33,882 nt of DNA from Caulobacter sp. CCH9-E1 (GTDB lineage: Bacteria; Pseudomonadota; Alphaproteobacteria; Caulobacterales; Caulobacteraceae): the NCBI RefSeq assembly GCF_001556515.1, contig NZ_LSJA01000258.1:1-33882 (forward strand), written 5' to 3'. The position numbers and the translations under genes were made by a program. Below the pieces are notes generated by a model. That model had not been told where the DNA came from. It was given only the letters and a program-made list of their open reading frames with translations, and ran no database searches. The stretch's first letter is position 1; each line of letters begins with the position of its first letter. Below are positions 27,168 through 33,882 of the stretch, in pieces.

Positions 27168-27761
27168 TCAGGGCTTGTGTCTTAGCGCCTTGCACTCCTC
27201 GTGGCGGAAGCAGGTGACGAAGTGGTCGTTGACCATGCCGGTGGCCTGCATGAAGGCGTAGACGATCACCGGGCCGCAGAACTTGAAGCCCTTGGCCTTC
27301 AGCGCCTTGGCCATGTCGACGGCCAGCGGCGTCTGGGCCGGCACCTGCGCGCCGTTCTCCCAGGCGTTCTGGATCGGCGCGCCGCCGACGATGTCCCACA
27401 GGAAGGTCGACAGGTCCTCGCCGCGCTCGCGCATGTCCAGATAGATCCGCGCGCCTGAGATGGCCGCGTCGATCTTGCCGTTCGAGCGGATGATGCCGGC
27501 GTCGGCCATCAGCCGGGCGCGATCGGCCTCGCCGAAGCGGGCGACCTTTTCCGGATCAAAGCCCGCGAAGGCGGCGCGGAAGGCCTCGCGCTTGCGCAGG
27601 ATGGTGATCCACGAGAGCCCGGCCTGGAACCCGTCCAGCACCAGCTTTTCCCAGAGGGCGCGGCTGTCCCACTCGGGCACGCCCCATTCGTGATCGTGAT
27701 AGGCCTCGTAGAACGGGTCGCCGTTCATGCCGCGCCAGGTGCATCGGGTCGGTTCGGTCAT
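27168..27761 (-). CDS. tag: DNA-3-methyladenine glycosylase I
   Basis: Removes 3-methyladenine from alkylated DNA. It is 197 residues. The zinc-snap residues are present: Cys7 and His22 near the N-terminus (RCTWRG, AYHDHEWGVPEWDS) and His180 and Cys184 at the C-terminus (DHFVTCFRH). The block LDGFQAGLSWITILRKRE and GFKFCGPVIVYAFMQATG are Tag signatures. The spacer to the ars operon (27021-27167) holds a 6-bp hairpin GCCAGC/GCTGGC (27081-27099) but no gene. Confidence 0.97.
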   Translation of the reverse strand: MTEPTRCTWRGMNGDPFYEAYHDHEWGVPEWDSRALWEKLVLDGFQAGLSWITILRKREAFRAAFAGFDPEKVARFGEADRARLMADAGIIRSNGKIDAAISGARIYLDMRERGEDLSTFLWDIVGGAPIQNAWENGAQVPAQTPLAVDMAKALKAKGFKFCGPVIVYAFMQATGMVNDHFVTCFRHEECKALRHKP

Positions 27762-27886
27762 GCGGCGACGCTAGCACAACGGCGTCGCCTGGCTAGAACT
27801 TTTCAGGAACATCGCGCGCGGCGACGGAATGGCCGAGTTGGCCCGTTCAAGCGACCGAGGGACCTCATCATCTGAAGGAGACGCCG

Positions 27887-28309
27887 ATGAAGCGCCTCAA
27901 GACCTTGGCCGTGCTCGCGATGGCGGGCGCCGTGGCCGTGGCGACGCCCGTGCTGGCCCAGCGCCACGATCATGACGGCAATCCGCCCGGACCGCGCGGC
28001 GGTCCGGGCACGAACTGGGAGAACCCGCCCGGCTGGCGCGGCGGCCCCGGAGCCTCGCCGGATCGCCGCTATTACCACTGGCATGGCCAGCGGATCGAGT
28101 TCGTCTACCGCAACGGTTACTATTACCACCCGGCCTACGGCTATTATCACCCGCGCTATGGCTGGTGGAACCAGGCCGCGCGGTGCTGGCTGGACAATGA
28201 CAACAATCCGCCCGGCCCCCGCGGCGGCCCCGGCACGAACTGGGAGAATCCGCCGGGCTGGCGCGGAGGGCCCGGCGCCTCGCCGGACCGCTACGGCCGC
28301 TGCCGCTAG
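27887..28309 (+). CDS. Secreted Gly/Pro-rich protein with a duplicated 29-residue unit
   Basis: 140 residues with a signal peptide (1-24, cut after VLAQ or near). Residues 32-60 and 107-135 are identical, 29 residues each; each unit itself contains [10 protein letters not shown] then NPPGWRGGPG. Between them is a Tyr/His/Trp-rich core (YYHWHGQRIEFVYRNGYYYH, then PAYGYYHPRYGWW). The ribosome binding site AAGGAG precedes the ATG. The function is unknown; tyrosine- and glycine-rich composition would suit a surface or matrix protein. The end overlaps convergent ygfZ by 4 nt. Confidence 0.75.
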   Translation: MKRLKTLAVLAMAGAVAVATPVLAQRHDHDGNPPGPRGGPGTNWENPPGWRGGPGASPDRRYYHWHGQRIEFVYRNGYYYHPAYGYYHPRYGWWNQAARCWLDNDNNPPGPRGGPGTNWENPPGWRGGPGASPDRYGRCR

Positions 28310-29100
28310 AGCGCCATCCAGGCCGGCCGGTCCACCGCGACCGGCCGGCCTTCGGCCGTCAGGTCCGCGCCGTCGATGCGGTCCAGGCGCAGCAGGGCCA
28401 TGGCGCGCCCGTCGCGGCCGCCCAGCACCTCGCCGGCGCGCAACTCTCCGGCCAGAACCTCGGCGCCGAAGGCGGGCGGCGGACCGTCGAAAGCGATCGG
28501 CAGCATGCGGGTCTTGATCGTCCCGCGCCGCTTCATGCGGCTGGTGGTCTCCTGGCCGACGAAACAGCCTTTCTTGAAGTCGATGCCGGCCAAGAGGTCG
28601 AAATTGGCCTCGATCGGATAGGTGCGCTCCTGGCCCCAGTCGGCGGGACCGGGAACGCCCAGAGCCAGGCGATGGGCGTCATAGGCGTCCTCGTCGGCGT
28701 TGGCGGCGCGATCGTCATAGGCCCGGGCGCCCAGGGCCGGCAGGCGCGGATCGGCGTAGAGGCCCTCGCCCGCGACCTCGCCGCCGAACACCGCCAGCAC
28801 CGGACGATCGCTGGCCTCCAGCGTCACCTTGGCGCGCAGGCGGTACATCGTCAGGCGCTGCAGCAGGGCGTCGCGCTGGTCGGCCTGGACGTCCAGCAGC
28901 GCCCCGTCCTCGGTTCCGGCGACGAAGAGGTCGTAGAGCAGCTTGCCCTGCGGGGTCAGCAGCCCCGCGAACCGCAGCTCGCCGGGCGCCAGGGTCTCGA
29001 CATCCTGGGTCAGCAGGCCCTGCAGGAAGCTCCGCCAGTCGGGGCCGGAGACGGCGATGACGGCGCGGGAGGACAGGCGGGCGACGGTCGGGGTGGTCAT
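28306..29100 (-). CDS. ygfZ: YgfZ/CAF17-like folate-binding protein
   Basis: GcvT-fold tetrahydrofolate protein that supports certain Fe-S enzymes such as MiaB. It is 264 residues. The signature KGCFVGQE is at 177-184 with its functional Cys179. The N-terminal LLTQDV (29-34) and the LTPQGKLLYDLFV block (48-60) fit the family. It is convergent with the repeat protein and divergent from the glycosyltransferase gene. The name ygfZ is used in the general family sense. Confidence 0.93.
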   Translation of the reverse strand: MTTPTVARLSSRAVIAVSGPDWRSFLQGLLTQDVETLAPGELRFAGLLTPQGKLLYDLFVAGTEDGALLDVQADQRDALLQRLTMYRLRAKVTLEASDRPVLAVFGGEVAGEGLYADPRLPALGARAYDDRAANADEDAYDAHRLALGVPGPADWGQERTYPIEANFDLLAGIDFKKGCFVGQETTSRMKRRGTIKTRMLPIAFDGPPPAFGAEVLAGELRAGEVLGGRDGRAMALLRLDRIDGADLTAEGRPVAVDRPAWMAL

Positions 29101-29209
29101 GGGCCAGATGTGGCGCCGAGGCGACGCTCGCGCCAGTCCCGAACATCGCGGAAAGCTGAAGTGTTAACGTGGGATGCGCCGACTCGCCGACGGCCCTATA
29201 CATGGACCG

Positions 29210-30370
29210 ATGACACAGCGGGCCTTCCCGATTCTCTTCATCACGGCGACGCGCATCGGTGACGCGGTGCTTTCGTCCGGCCTGATCAAACTTCTCTCGG
29301 ATCAGATCCCCAACGCGCGCTTCACGATCGTCGCCGGTCCCCTGGCCGCGCCGCTGTTCGCGCACGTGCCCGGTCTCGACCGGGTGATCGTGATGGAGAA
29401 GGGCAAGGGCAAGGGACACTGGTTCAAGCTGTGGAACCAGGTGCGCCACAAGAAGTGGGGCCTGGTCGTCGACCTGCGCGGCTCGGCCACCGCCCTCTTC
29501 CTGCGTCGCGACAAGCGGGCGATCTGGAAGAAGACGCCCGGCGAGCCGGTGCACAAGGTGGTCGACGCCGCCCGCGTCCTGAAGCTCGAGGGTGAGCCGC
29601 CCGCGCCACACCTCTACATCACGCCCGAGGTCGAGGCCTTGGCCGACGAGCTCCTGGGGCAGGGTGGTCCGATCCTGGCCGTGGGGCCGGCGGCCAACTG
29701 GATCGGCAAGGTCTGGCCGATCGAGCGCTTCGCCCAGACGGCGGCCCAGCTGCTCGACAAGGACGGCCCGCTGGCCGGCGGGCGTCTGCTGATCCTGGGC
29801 GGTCCCGAGGACACCCGGATGGTCGAGGAGCTGCGCATGGCCTCGGCGCGCGGCCGCACGATCGACCTGACGGGCAAGGTGGATCTCCTCACCGCCTATG
29901 CCTGCCTGAAGCGCGCCAGCCTGTTCATCGGCAACGACTCTGGCCTGATGCACATCGCCGCCGCCGCCGGCTGTCCGACGGTCGGCCTGTTCGGCCCCTC
30001 GGATGAGCGCCGCTACGGCCCCTGGGGCGACAAGACCGTCGCCGTGCGCGGCCCGCGCACCTTCCAGCAGTTCAAGGCGATCGATCCCGAGCTCTCGCAG
30101 GCCATCCGCCATATGAGCGACCTGCCGGTGCCCACCGTGGTCCGGGCGGCCAAGGCGCTGCTGGCCCGCGTGGCGACGCCGGCCGAGGTCTCCGAACCCG
30201 AGACGGCGGTTGAGGCGGCCGAGCCCGAAACCTCGCCTTGGGGCGAGCCCATCCAGGACGTCGACGCCCTCCCGGAAGCCCAAGGCGAGACGGTCGCCGA
30301 CGCGCAGGCCGCGGCGCCCGCTGAAAAGGGCGCCACCCGCAAGCGCGCGGCCAAGCGCGACGCTGGCTAG
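29210..30370 (+). CDS. Glycosyltransferase family 9 (heptosyltransferase-like)
   Basis: 386 residues. It probably adds a sugar, often heptose from ADP-heptose, to lipopolysaccharide core at the inner face of the inner membrane. The GT-B fold signs are ITATRIGDAVLSS (11-23), FTIVAGPLAAPLF and GNDSGLMHIAAAAGCPTVGL (241-260). The last 60 or so residues (about 325-386) form an acidic, Glu/Ala/Pro-rich tail ending in a basic patch, unusual for GT9. ATG 29210 is chosen over 29174 because the family block begins immediately after it. Confidence 0.9.
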   Translation: MTQRAFPILFITATRIGDAVLSSGLIKLLSDQIPNARFTIVAGPLAAPLFAHVPGLDRVIVMEKGKGKGHWFKLWNQVRHKKWGLVVDLRGSATALFLRRDKRAIWKKTPGEPVHKVVDAARVLKLEGEPPAPHLYITPEVEALADELLGQGGPILAVGPAANWIGKVWPIERFAQTAAQLLDKDGPLAGGRLLILGGPEDTRMVEELRMASARGRTIDLTGKVDLLTAYACLKRASLFIGNDSGLMHIAAAAGCPTVGLFGPSDERRYGPWGDKTVAVRGPRTFQQFKAIDPELSQAIRHMSDLPVPTVVRAAKALLARVATPAEVSEPETAVEAAEPETSPWGEPIQDVDALPEAQGETVADAQAAAPAEKGATRKRAAKRDAG

Positions 30371-30433
30371 TTCCGGGTTGCCTCGGGCGCGGACCGGTCC
30401 TAGATCGCCGCAACTGTCCCGAGGAGCCGTCCC

Positions 30434-31768
30434 ATGACCCAGACCTTCGACCTGATCGTGCGTGGCGGCGAGGTGGTGAACCACGCCGGCCGAGGCTTCG
30501 CCGACATCGGCGTGCGCGGCGGCAAGATCGTCGCGATCGGCGACCTCTCCCAGGCCAGCGCTGGCGAGGTGTTCGACGCGACGGGCCTGACCGTCCTGCC
30601 GGGCGTCATCGACAGCCAGGTCCACTTCCGCGAGCCGGGCCTGGAATGGAAGGAAGACCTGGAAAGCGGCTCGCGCGGCGCGGCCCTGGGCGGCGTCACC
30701 GCCGTCTTCGAGATGCCCAACACCGAGCCGACCACCACGGACGCCGACGCCTTGGCCGACAAGCTGGCGCGGGCCAAGGGGCGCATGCACACCGACCACG
30801 CCTTCTATGTCGGCGGCACCCACGAGAACGCGGCCTTCCTGGGCGAGCTGGAGCGCCTGCCCGGCTGCTGCGGGATCAAGGTGTTCATGGGCGCCTCGAC
30901 GGGCTCGCTTCTCGTGCAGGACGACGAGGGCGTCGAGAACGTGCTGCGCCATGTCAACCGCCGCGCGGCCTTCCACTCCGAGGACGAATACCGCCTGGCC
31001 GAGCGCCGCGCCCTGGCGCGTCCCGGCGACTGGACCAGCCACCCGGAGGTGCGCGACGCCCAGGCCGCCCTGCAGTCGACCCACCGCCTGGTTCGCATCG
31101 CCAAGAGCCTGGGCAAGCGCATCCACGTGCTGCACGTCACCACCAAGGAAGAGATCGACTTCCTGGCCCAGAACAAGGACGTCGCCAGCGTCGAGGTCAC
31201 GCCCCAGCACCTGACCCTGGTCGCGCCGGAGGCCTATGAGCGCCTGAAGGGCTTTGCCCAGATGAACCCGCCGATCCGCGACGCCGAGCACGTCGCCGGC
31301 GTCTGGCGCGGGGTCGACACCGGCGTCGCCGACGTGCTGGGCAGCGACCACGCGCCGCACACCCGCGAGGAGAAGGCCCGGCCCTATCCCGCCTCGCCGT
31401 CGGGCATGCCCGGCGTCCAGACCCTGGTCCCGATCATGCTGACCCACGTGGTCGACGGGAAGCTCTCCCTGGAGCGCTTCGTTGATTTGACCAGCCACGG
31501 CGTGAACCGCATCTTTGGCCTGGCCGACAAGGGCCGCATCGCCGAGGGCTTCGACGCCGACTTCACCATCGTCGACATGAAGGCCCGCCGCGTCATTACC
31601 CACGACTGGATGGCCACCCGCTCGGGCTGGACCCCGTTCGACGGCTTCGAGGCCAAGGCCTGGCCGAAAGCGACCATCGTCCGCGGCATCGTGGTCATGC
31701 GCGACGACGAGGTCATCGCCGAGGGACGCGGCGAGCCGGTGCGGTTCCTGGAGACGCTGGCGGGGTAG
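30434..31768 (+). CDS. pyrC: Dihydroorotase-like amidohydrolase
   Basis: 444 residues, a cyclic amidohydrolase of the class I dihydroorotase / allantoinase group. The N-terminal metal motif reads DSQVHFREPG (60-69): the first His of the usual HxH is Gln62. The likely carbamylated Lys is Lys149 in GIKVFMGASTG. VLHVTT (His), SVEVTPQHLTL and GSDHAPHTREEK supply other ligands. It may be the pyrimidine enzyme or a second, non-canonical dihydroorotase. It lies 63 nt after the GT9 gene, and family A repeat copy 2 follows. Confidence 0.85.
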   Translation: MTQTFDLIVRGGEVVNHAGRGFADIGVRGGKIVAIGDLSQASAGEVFDATGLTVLPGVIDSQVHFREPGLEWKEDLESGSRGAALGGVTAVFEMPNTEPTTTDADALADKLARAKGRMHTDHAFYVGGTHENAAFLGELERLPGCCGIKVFMGASTGSLLVQDDEGVENVLRHVNRRAAFHSEDEYRLAERRALARPGDWTSHPEVRDAQAALQSTHRLVRIAKSLGKRIHVLHVTTKEEIDFLAQNKDVASVEVTPQHLTLVAPEAYERLKGFAQMNPPIRDAEHVAGVWRGVDTGVADVLGSDHAPHTREEKARPYPASPSGMPGVQTLVPIMLTHVVDGKLSLERFVDLTSHGVNRIFGLADKGRIAEGFDADFTIVDMKARRVITHDWMATRSGWTPFDGFEAKAWPKATIVRGIVVMRDDEVIAEGRGEPVRFLETLAG

Positions 31769-31789
31769 GGTTTTAGCCCAAAACTGCGT

Positions 31790-31892
31790 GTCATCCCGGA
31801 AGCCTCGCGGAGGCTATCCGGGACCCAGGGGCCGCCGCACTGCCGCTCGCCCCTGGGGTCCCGGCTCTCCGCTACGCTACGGCCGGGATGAC
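31790..31892. repeat. Intergenic palindromic repeat, family A copy 2
   Basis: About 103 bp bounded by GTCATCC and GGATGAC. The core GGGACCCAGGGG/CCCCTGGGGTCCC and its loop match copy 1 (21523-21634) in the same orientation. The arms differ: the GGAAGCCTCGCGGAGGCTAT arm here is on the left and its reverse-complement relative is on the right in copy 1. It lies between convergent genes. Confidence 0.85.
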
Positions 31893-31904
31893 AAAACTTT
31901 TTGG

Positions 31905-33125
31905 CTAGGGTTGGATATCCATCCGCCTACGGATCAACCAGCGCCGTTCCGCGTCGGCCGGCCCCAGCGCCAGCGCCCGGTCATAGGCCGCCAGCGCCTC
32001 CTCCCGCCGTCCCAGGCGCGCAAGCAGATCCGCCCGCACGGCGTGGAAGGGCTGGAAGTCGGCCAGGCGCGGCGCGTCCAGAGACTCCACCTCGGCGAGC
32101 GCCGCCGCCGGCCCCGCGATCTCGGCCAGGGCCACGGCGCGGTTCAGGCGGACGAACGGGTCCTCGCGCCAGCTCAGCAGCATGTCGTAGAGGGCCAGGA
32201 TCGCCGACCAGGGCGGCGGTTCCGCCAGCGATCGTCGGCGGCCCCAGGCCGCGTGCAAAGCGGCGCGCAGCTGGCGGGGTCCCGGCGCGTTCAGCCGGGC
32301 GGCGCGGCGCAGCAGGGCGTCGCCGTCGGCGATCAGCGCCTTATCCCAAAGCTGGGGGTCCTGCCGGTCCAGGGGGACCATCACGCCCTCGGCGTCCACC
32401 CGCGCCGGCCGCCTCGCCTCGGCCAAGCGCACCAGGGCGGCGAAGGCGAGCGCTTCGGGCTCGTCCGGCAGCAGGTCGGCCAGGACGGCGGTCAGGTCCA
32501 GCATCTCGCGGGCGTAGCCGGCATGCGCGCCCGTGCCGGCCGCGTCCTCGTGGGCGCGGGCATAGGCGATCTCCAGCGTCGAGAGCACCGCCTCGATCCT
32601 TTCGGGCCAGGCTTCGGGACCAGGGACTTCGAACGACACGCCGGCCTGGGCGATCTTCTTCTTGGCGCGGGTCAGGCGCTGGAACATCGTCGGTTCGGAA
32701 ACGAGGAAGGCGCGGGCGATCTCGGCGACCGACAGGCCGCACACCAGCCGCAAGGTCAGCGCCGCGCGGGCCTCGGGCGCCACGGCCGGGTGACAGCAGA
32801 TGAAGATCAGGCGTAACCGCTCGTCCGGGATCAGGCGGGCGTCGGAGGCCAGATGCGCCTCGACCGAGGGCTCGGGCTCTGGCGCGTCCGGCGCCAATCG
32901 GCGTCGAATGCTCCGTCTACGGATCATGTCCAGGGCCCGGCGACGGGCCGCGGCGTAGAGCCAGGCGGCCGGGTCCAGGGGCGGGGCCGCCGGCCAGACC
33001 TCCGCCGCCTTGGCGCAGGCGTCGGCGAAGGCGTCCTCGGCGATGTCGAGGTCGCGGAACGCCGCCGCCAGGGCGGCGACGATCCGGCTTCCAGTCTCCC
33101 GGAACGTCTGGTCCAGCCGCGCCAG
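31905..33125 (-). CDS. ECF42-type RNA polymerase sigma factor
   Basis: 406 residues from a CTG start. Sigma region 2 spans about 1-75 (DLDIAEDAFADACAKA; AWLYAAARRRALDMIRRR) and region 4 about 105-165 (LTLRLVCGLSVAEIARAFLV, then SEPTMFQRLTRAKKKI). The extension to the end (RVDAEGVMVPLDRQDPQLWD, then a TPR-like stretch near 345-385) marks ECF42-like sigmas. The frame has no ATG, GTG or TTG upstream of 32927, yet region 2 is clearly coded to 33125; CTG there has GAGGA 8 nt before it. It lies 4 nt after the DGPF gene. Confidence 0.88.
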   Translation of the reverse strand: MARLDQTFRETGSRIVAALAAAFRDLDIAEDAFADACAKAAEVWPAAPPLDPAAWLYAAARRRALDMIRRRSIRRRLAPDAPEPEPSVEAHLASDARLIPDERLRLIFICCHPAVAPEARAALTLRLVCGLSVAEIARAFLVSEPTMFQRLTRAKKKIAQAGVSFEVPGPEAWPERIEAVLSTLEIAYARAHEDAAGTGAHAGYAREMLDLTAVLADLLPDEPEALAFAALVRLAEARRPARVDAEGVMVPLDRQDPQLWDKALIADGDALLRRAARLNAPGPRQLRAALHAAWGRRRSLAEPPPWSAILALYDMLLSWREDPFVRLNRAVALAEIAGPAAALAEVESLDAPRLADFQPFHAVRADLLARLGRREEALAAYDRALALGPADAERRWLIRRRMDIQP

Positions 33126-33129
33126 GCGC

Positions 33130-33480
33130 CTAGTCCTCGTCGATGATGGGCCGCACCTCGACCGAGCCGTCGCCGGCGAAGGGGATGCGCTTGGCGATGG
33201 CCAGGGCGGCGTCCAGGTCCGGAACGTCGATCAGATAGAAGCCGCCCAACTGTTCGCGCGCCTCGGCGTAGGGACCGTCATGCAGCGTGTCGCCGCCCCG
33301 CGACCTGCGCAGGGTCGTGGCGGTGTCCGACGATTTGAGGCCCGAGCCGCCGCGCAGGACGCCCTCGGCGGAGAGCTGGGCCGCGAGGGCCTGATGCGCC
33401 GCGATGATCGCCTCTAGGCTCGGGGCGTCGGCTTGGGCGTAGATCGCTTCATCCTCATAGAGCAGCAGGGCGTATTGCAT
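33130..33480 (-). CDS. YCII-related DGPF protein
   Basis: 116 residues with the YCII/DGPF fold: starts MQYALLLYEDEAIYAQ, has the motif LHDGPYAEAREQLGGFYLID (about 67-86), and ends GSVEVRPIIDED. DGPF proteins typically precede ECF42 sigma genes, as here. ATG 33480 is chosen because GGGAG lies 6 nt upstream; the in-frame ATG at 33486 touches that site. The biochemical function is unknown; a small-molecule or dimer role is usual for the fold. Confidence 0.88.
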   Translation of the reverse strand: MQYALLLYEDEAIYAQADAPSLEAIIAAHQALAAQLSAEGVLRGGSGLKSSDTATTLRRSRGGDTLHDGPYAEAREQLGGFYLIDVPDLDAALAIAKRIPFAGDGSVEVRPIIDED

Positions 33481-33591
33481 CGTCATCTCCCATCGAGCCC
33501 GCGACCCTCGCGGCGCTTCGACCCCAGAGACGCGCCGGCTCAAGCGGATTCGACAGCGGGCGCCGAAAAATGTCGAGGGGGGAGAAAGGAT

Positions 33592-33712
33592 CCCTCTCCC
33601 CTTGCGGGAGAGGGTGGCCCGAAGGGCCGGGTGAGGGGTCGCGCGAGCGGCGCCGGTGATCAACCCCTCATCCGTCGCCTTCGGCGACACCTTCTCCCGC
33701 AAGGGGAGAAGG
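33592..33712. repeat. Inverted pair of palindromic repeats
   Basis: Arm 1 (33592-33638) carries CCCTCTCCCCTTGCGGGAGA, GGCCCGAAGGGCC and GTGAGGGG. Arm 2 (33664-33712) carries CCCCTCATCC, GTCGCCTTCGGCGAC and TTCTCCCGCAAGGGGAGAAG, the same plan in reverse complement. The rest of the 372-nt spacer 33481-33852 holds the DGPF ribosome binding site and, near 33813-33842, the likely promoter of the next gene. I see no other gene. Confidence 0.75.
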
Positions 33713-33852
33713 AGCGTTCGCGGCGCTCTATCATCCGCGTATCCGGAATCGAACTGAACGAAATCAACGGCTTCCCATTTTTACACGCCGCTGGATCATC
33801 CGCGTTGAAACCGCCCTTAAGCTCTAACCACCTCGTCGCGAGGAAAGGGCGC

Positions 33853-33882
33853 ATGGCCAGCGACCATCGTGGCGGCGGGGGG
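33853..33882 (+). CDS. Start of a rightward gene cut by the window end
   Basis: ATG 33853 follows GAGGAAAGG at about 33840-33848. Ten codons read MASDHRGGGG before the edge. The ribosome binding site is good, but the product cannot be identified from ten residues. Confidence 0.4.
   Translation, partial: MASDHRGGGG

Noticed and set aside
28715..31603. 962-codon minus-strand open frame across ygfZ, the GT9 gene and the dihydroorotase
   Set aside because: High-GC shadow with low-complexity composition; the plus-strand genes carry clear family motifs.
33813..33842. CtrA site before the last gene (TTAAGCTCTAAC)
   Set aside because: Half-sites are only 3 nt apart instead of 7, so it does not fit the CtrA consensus.
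33660..33854. 64-codon minus-strand frame at the right end
   Set aside because: Arg-rich chance frame that runs through the palindromic repeat.

Overview
The window is high-GC alphaproteobacterial chromosome, almost certainly Caulobacter. The best evidence is a 358-residue CcrM-type GANTC adenine methyltransferase. It lies in a mutY / smc / dsbA / DUF721 neighbourhood that, from memory, matches the Caulobacter crescentus ccrM region. The split F0 operon (atpI-atpB-atpE-b'-b) and Caulobacter-like promoter spacing agree. The species cannot be fixed from sequence alone. The annotation combines reading of motifs, recall of protein families and gene spacing; no database search was run.

Layout, left to right. 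Positions 1-1368 (-) hold the start of a chemotaxis receptor that runs off the left edge. A tandem glycine riboswitch (about 1541-1720) leads the glycine cleavage operon gcvT-gcvH-gcvPA-gcvPB (1781-6316, +). Then come two tandem PGPGW-like small membrane proteins, a T7 Gp13-like (GNAT-fold) gene, and an 18-cysteine four-helix copper-binding protein that ends at a bidirectional terminator (8651-8676). The F0 ATP synthase operon runs leftward (11314-8707) with a strong hairpin just after atpE. Next are a charged DUF6481-like protein and a TSUP transporter.

The genome-maintenance block follows: DUF721/DciA-like gene, two DsbA-like oxidoreductases and smc as one leftward unit (18418-13040); divergent mutY; an unrecognised low-GC two-gene module (20152-19529); ccrM with two GANTC sites in its leader; and rnhB. 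After it lie a GH16 glycoside hydrolase, a small membrane protein, a chimeric scar (secretion-signal ORF joined to a LuxR C-terminus), and an arsenic island: arsH divergent from arsR-arsC(Trx type)-aqpS-arsC(Grx type). The last third carries tag, a secreted protein with a duplicated Gly/Pro-rich unit, ygfZ, a GT9 glycosyltransferase, a dihydroorotase-like amidohydrolase, and a YCII/DGPF protein followed by an ECF42-type sigma factor that seems to start at CTG. A further gene probably begins at 33853.

Functional links. The riboswitch couples glycine level to gcv expression, and YgfZ, a GcvT-fold folate protein, lies far downstream. The ars genes form a route of arsenate reduction, arsenite exit by channel, and organoarsenical oxidation. 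CcrM, SMC, DciA, MutY and RNase HII all serve chromosome replication and integrity. Palindromic intergenic repeats occur at five places: 3287-3381, 12937-13027, 21523-21634, 31790-31892 and 33592-33712.
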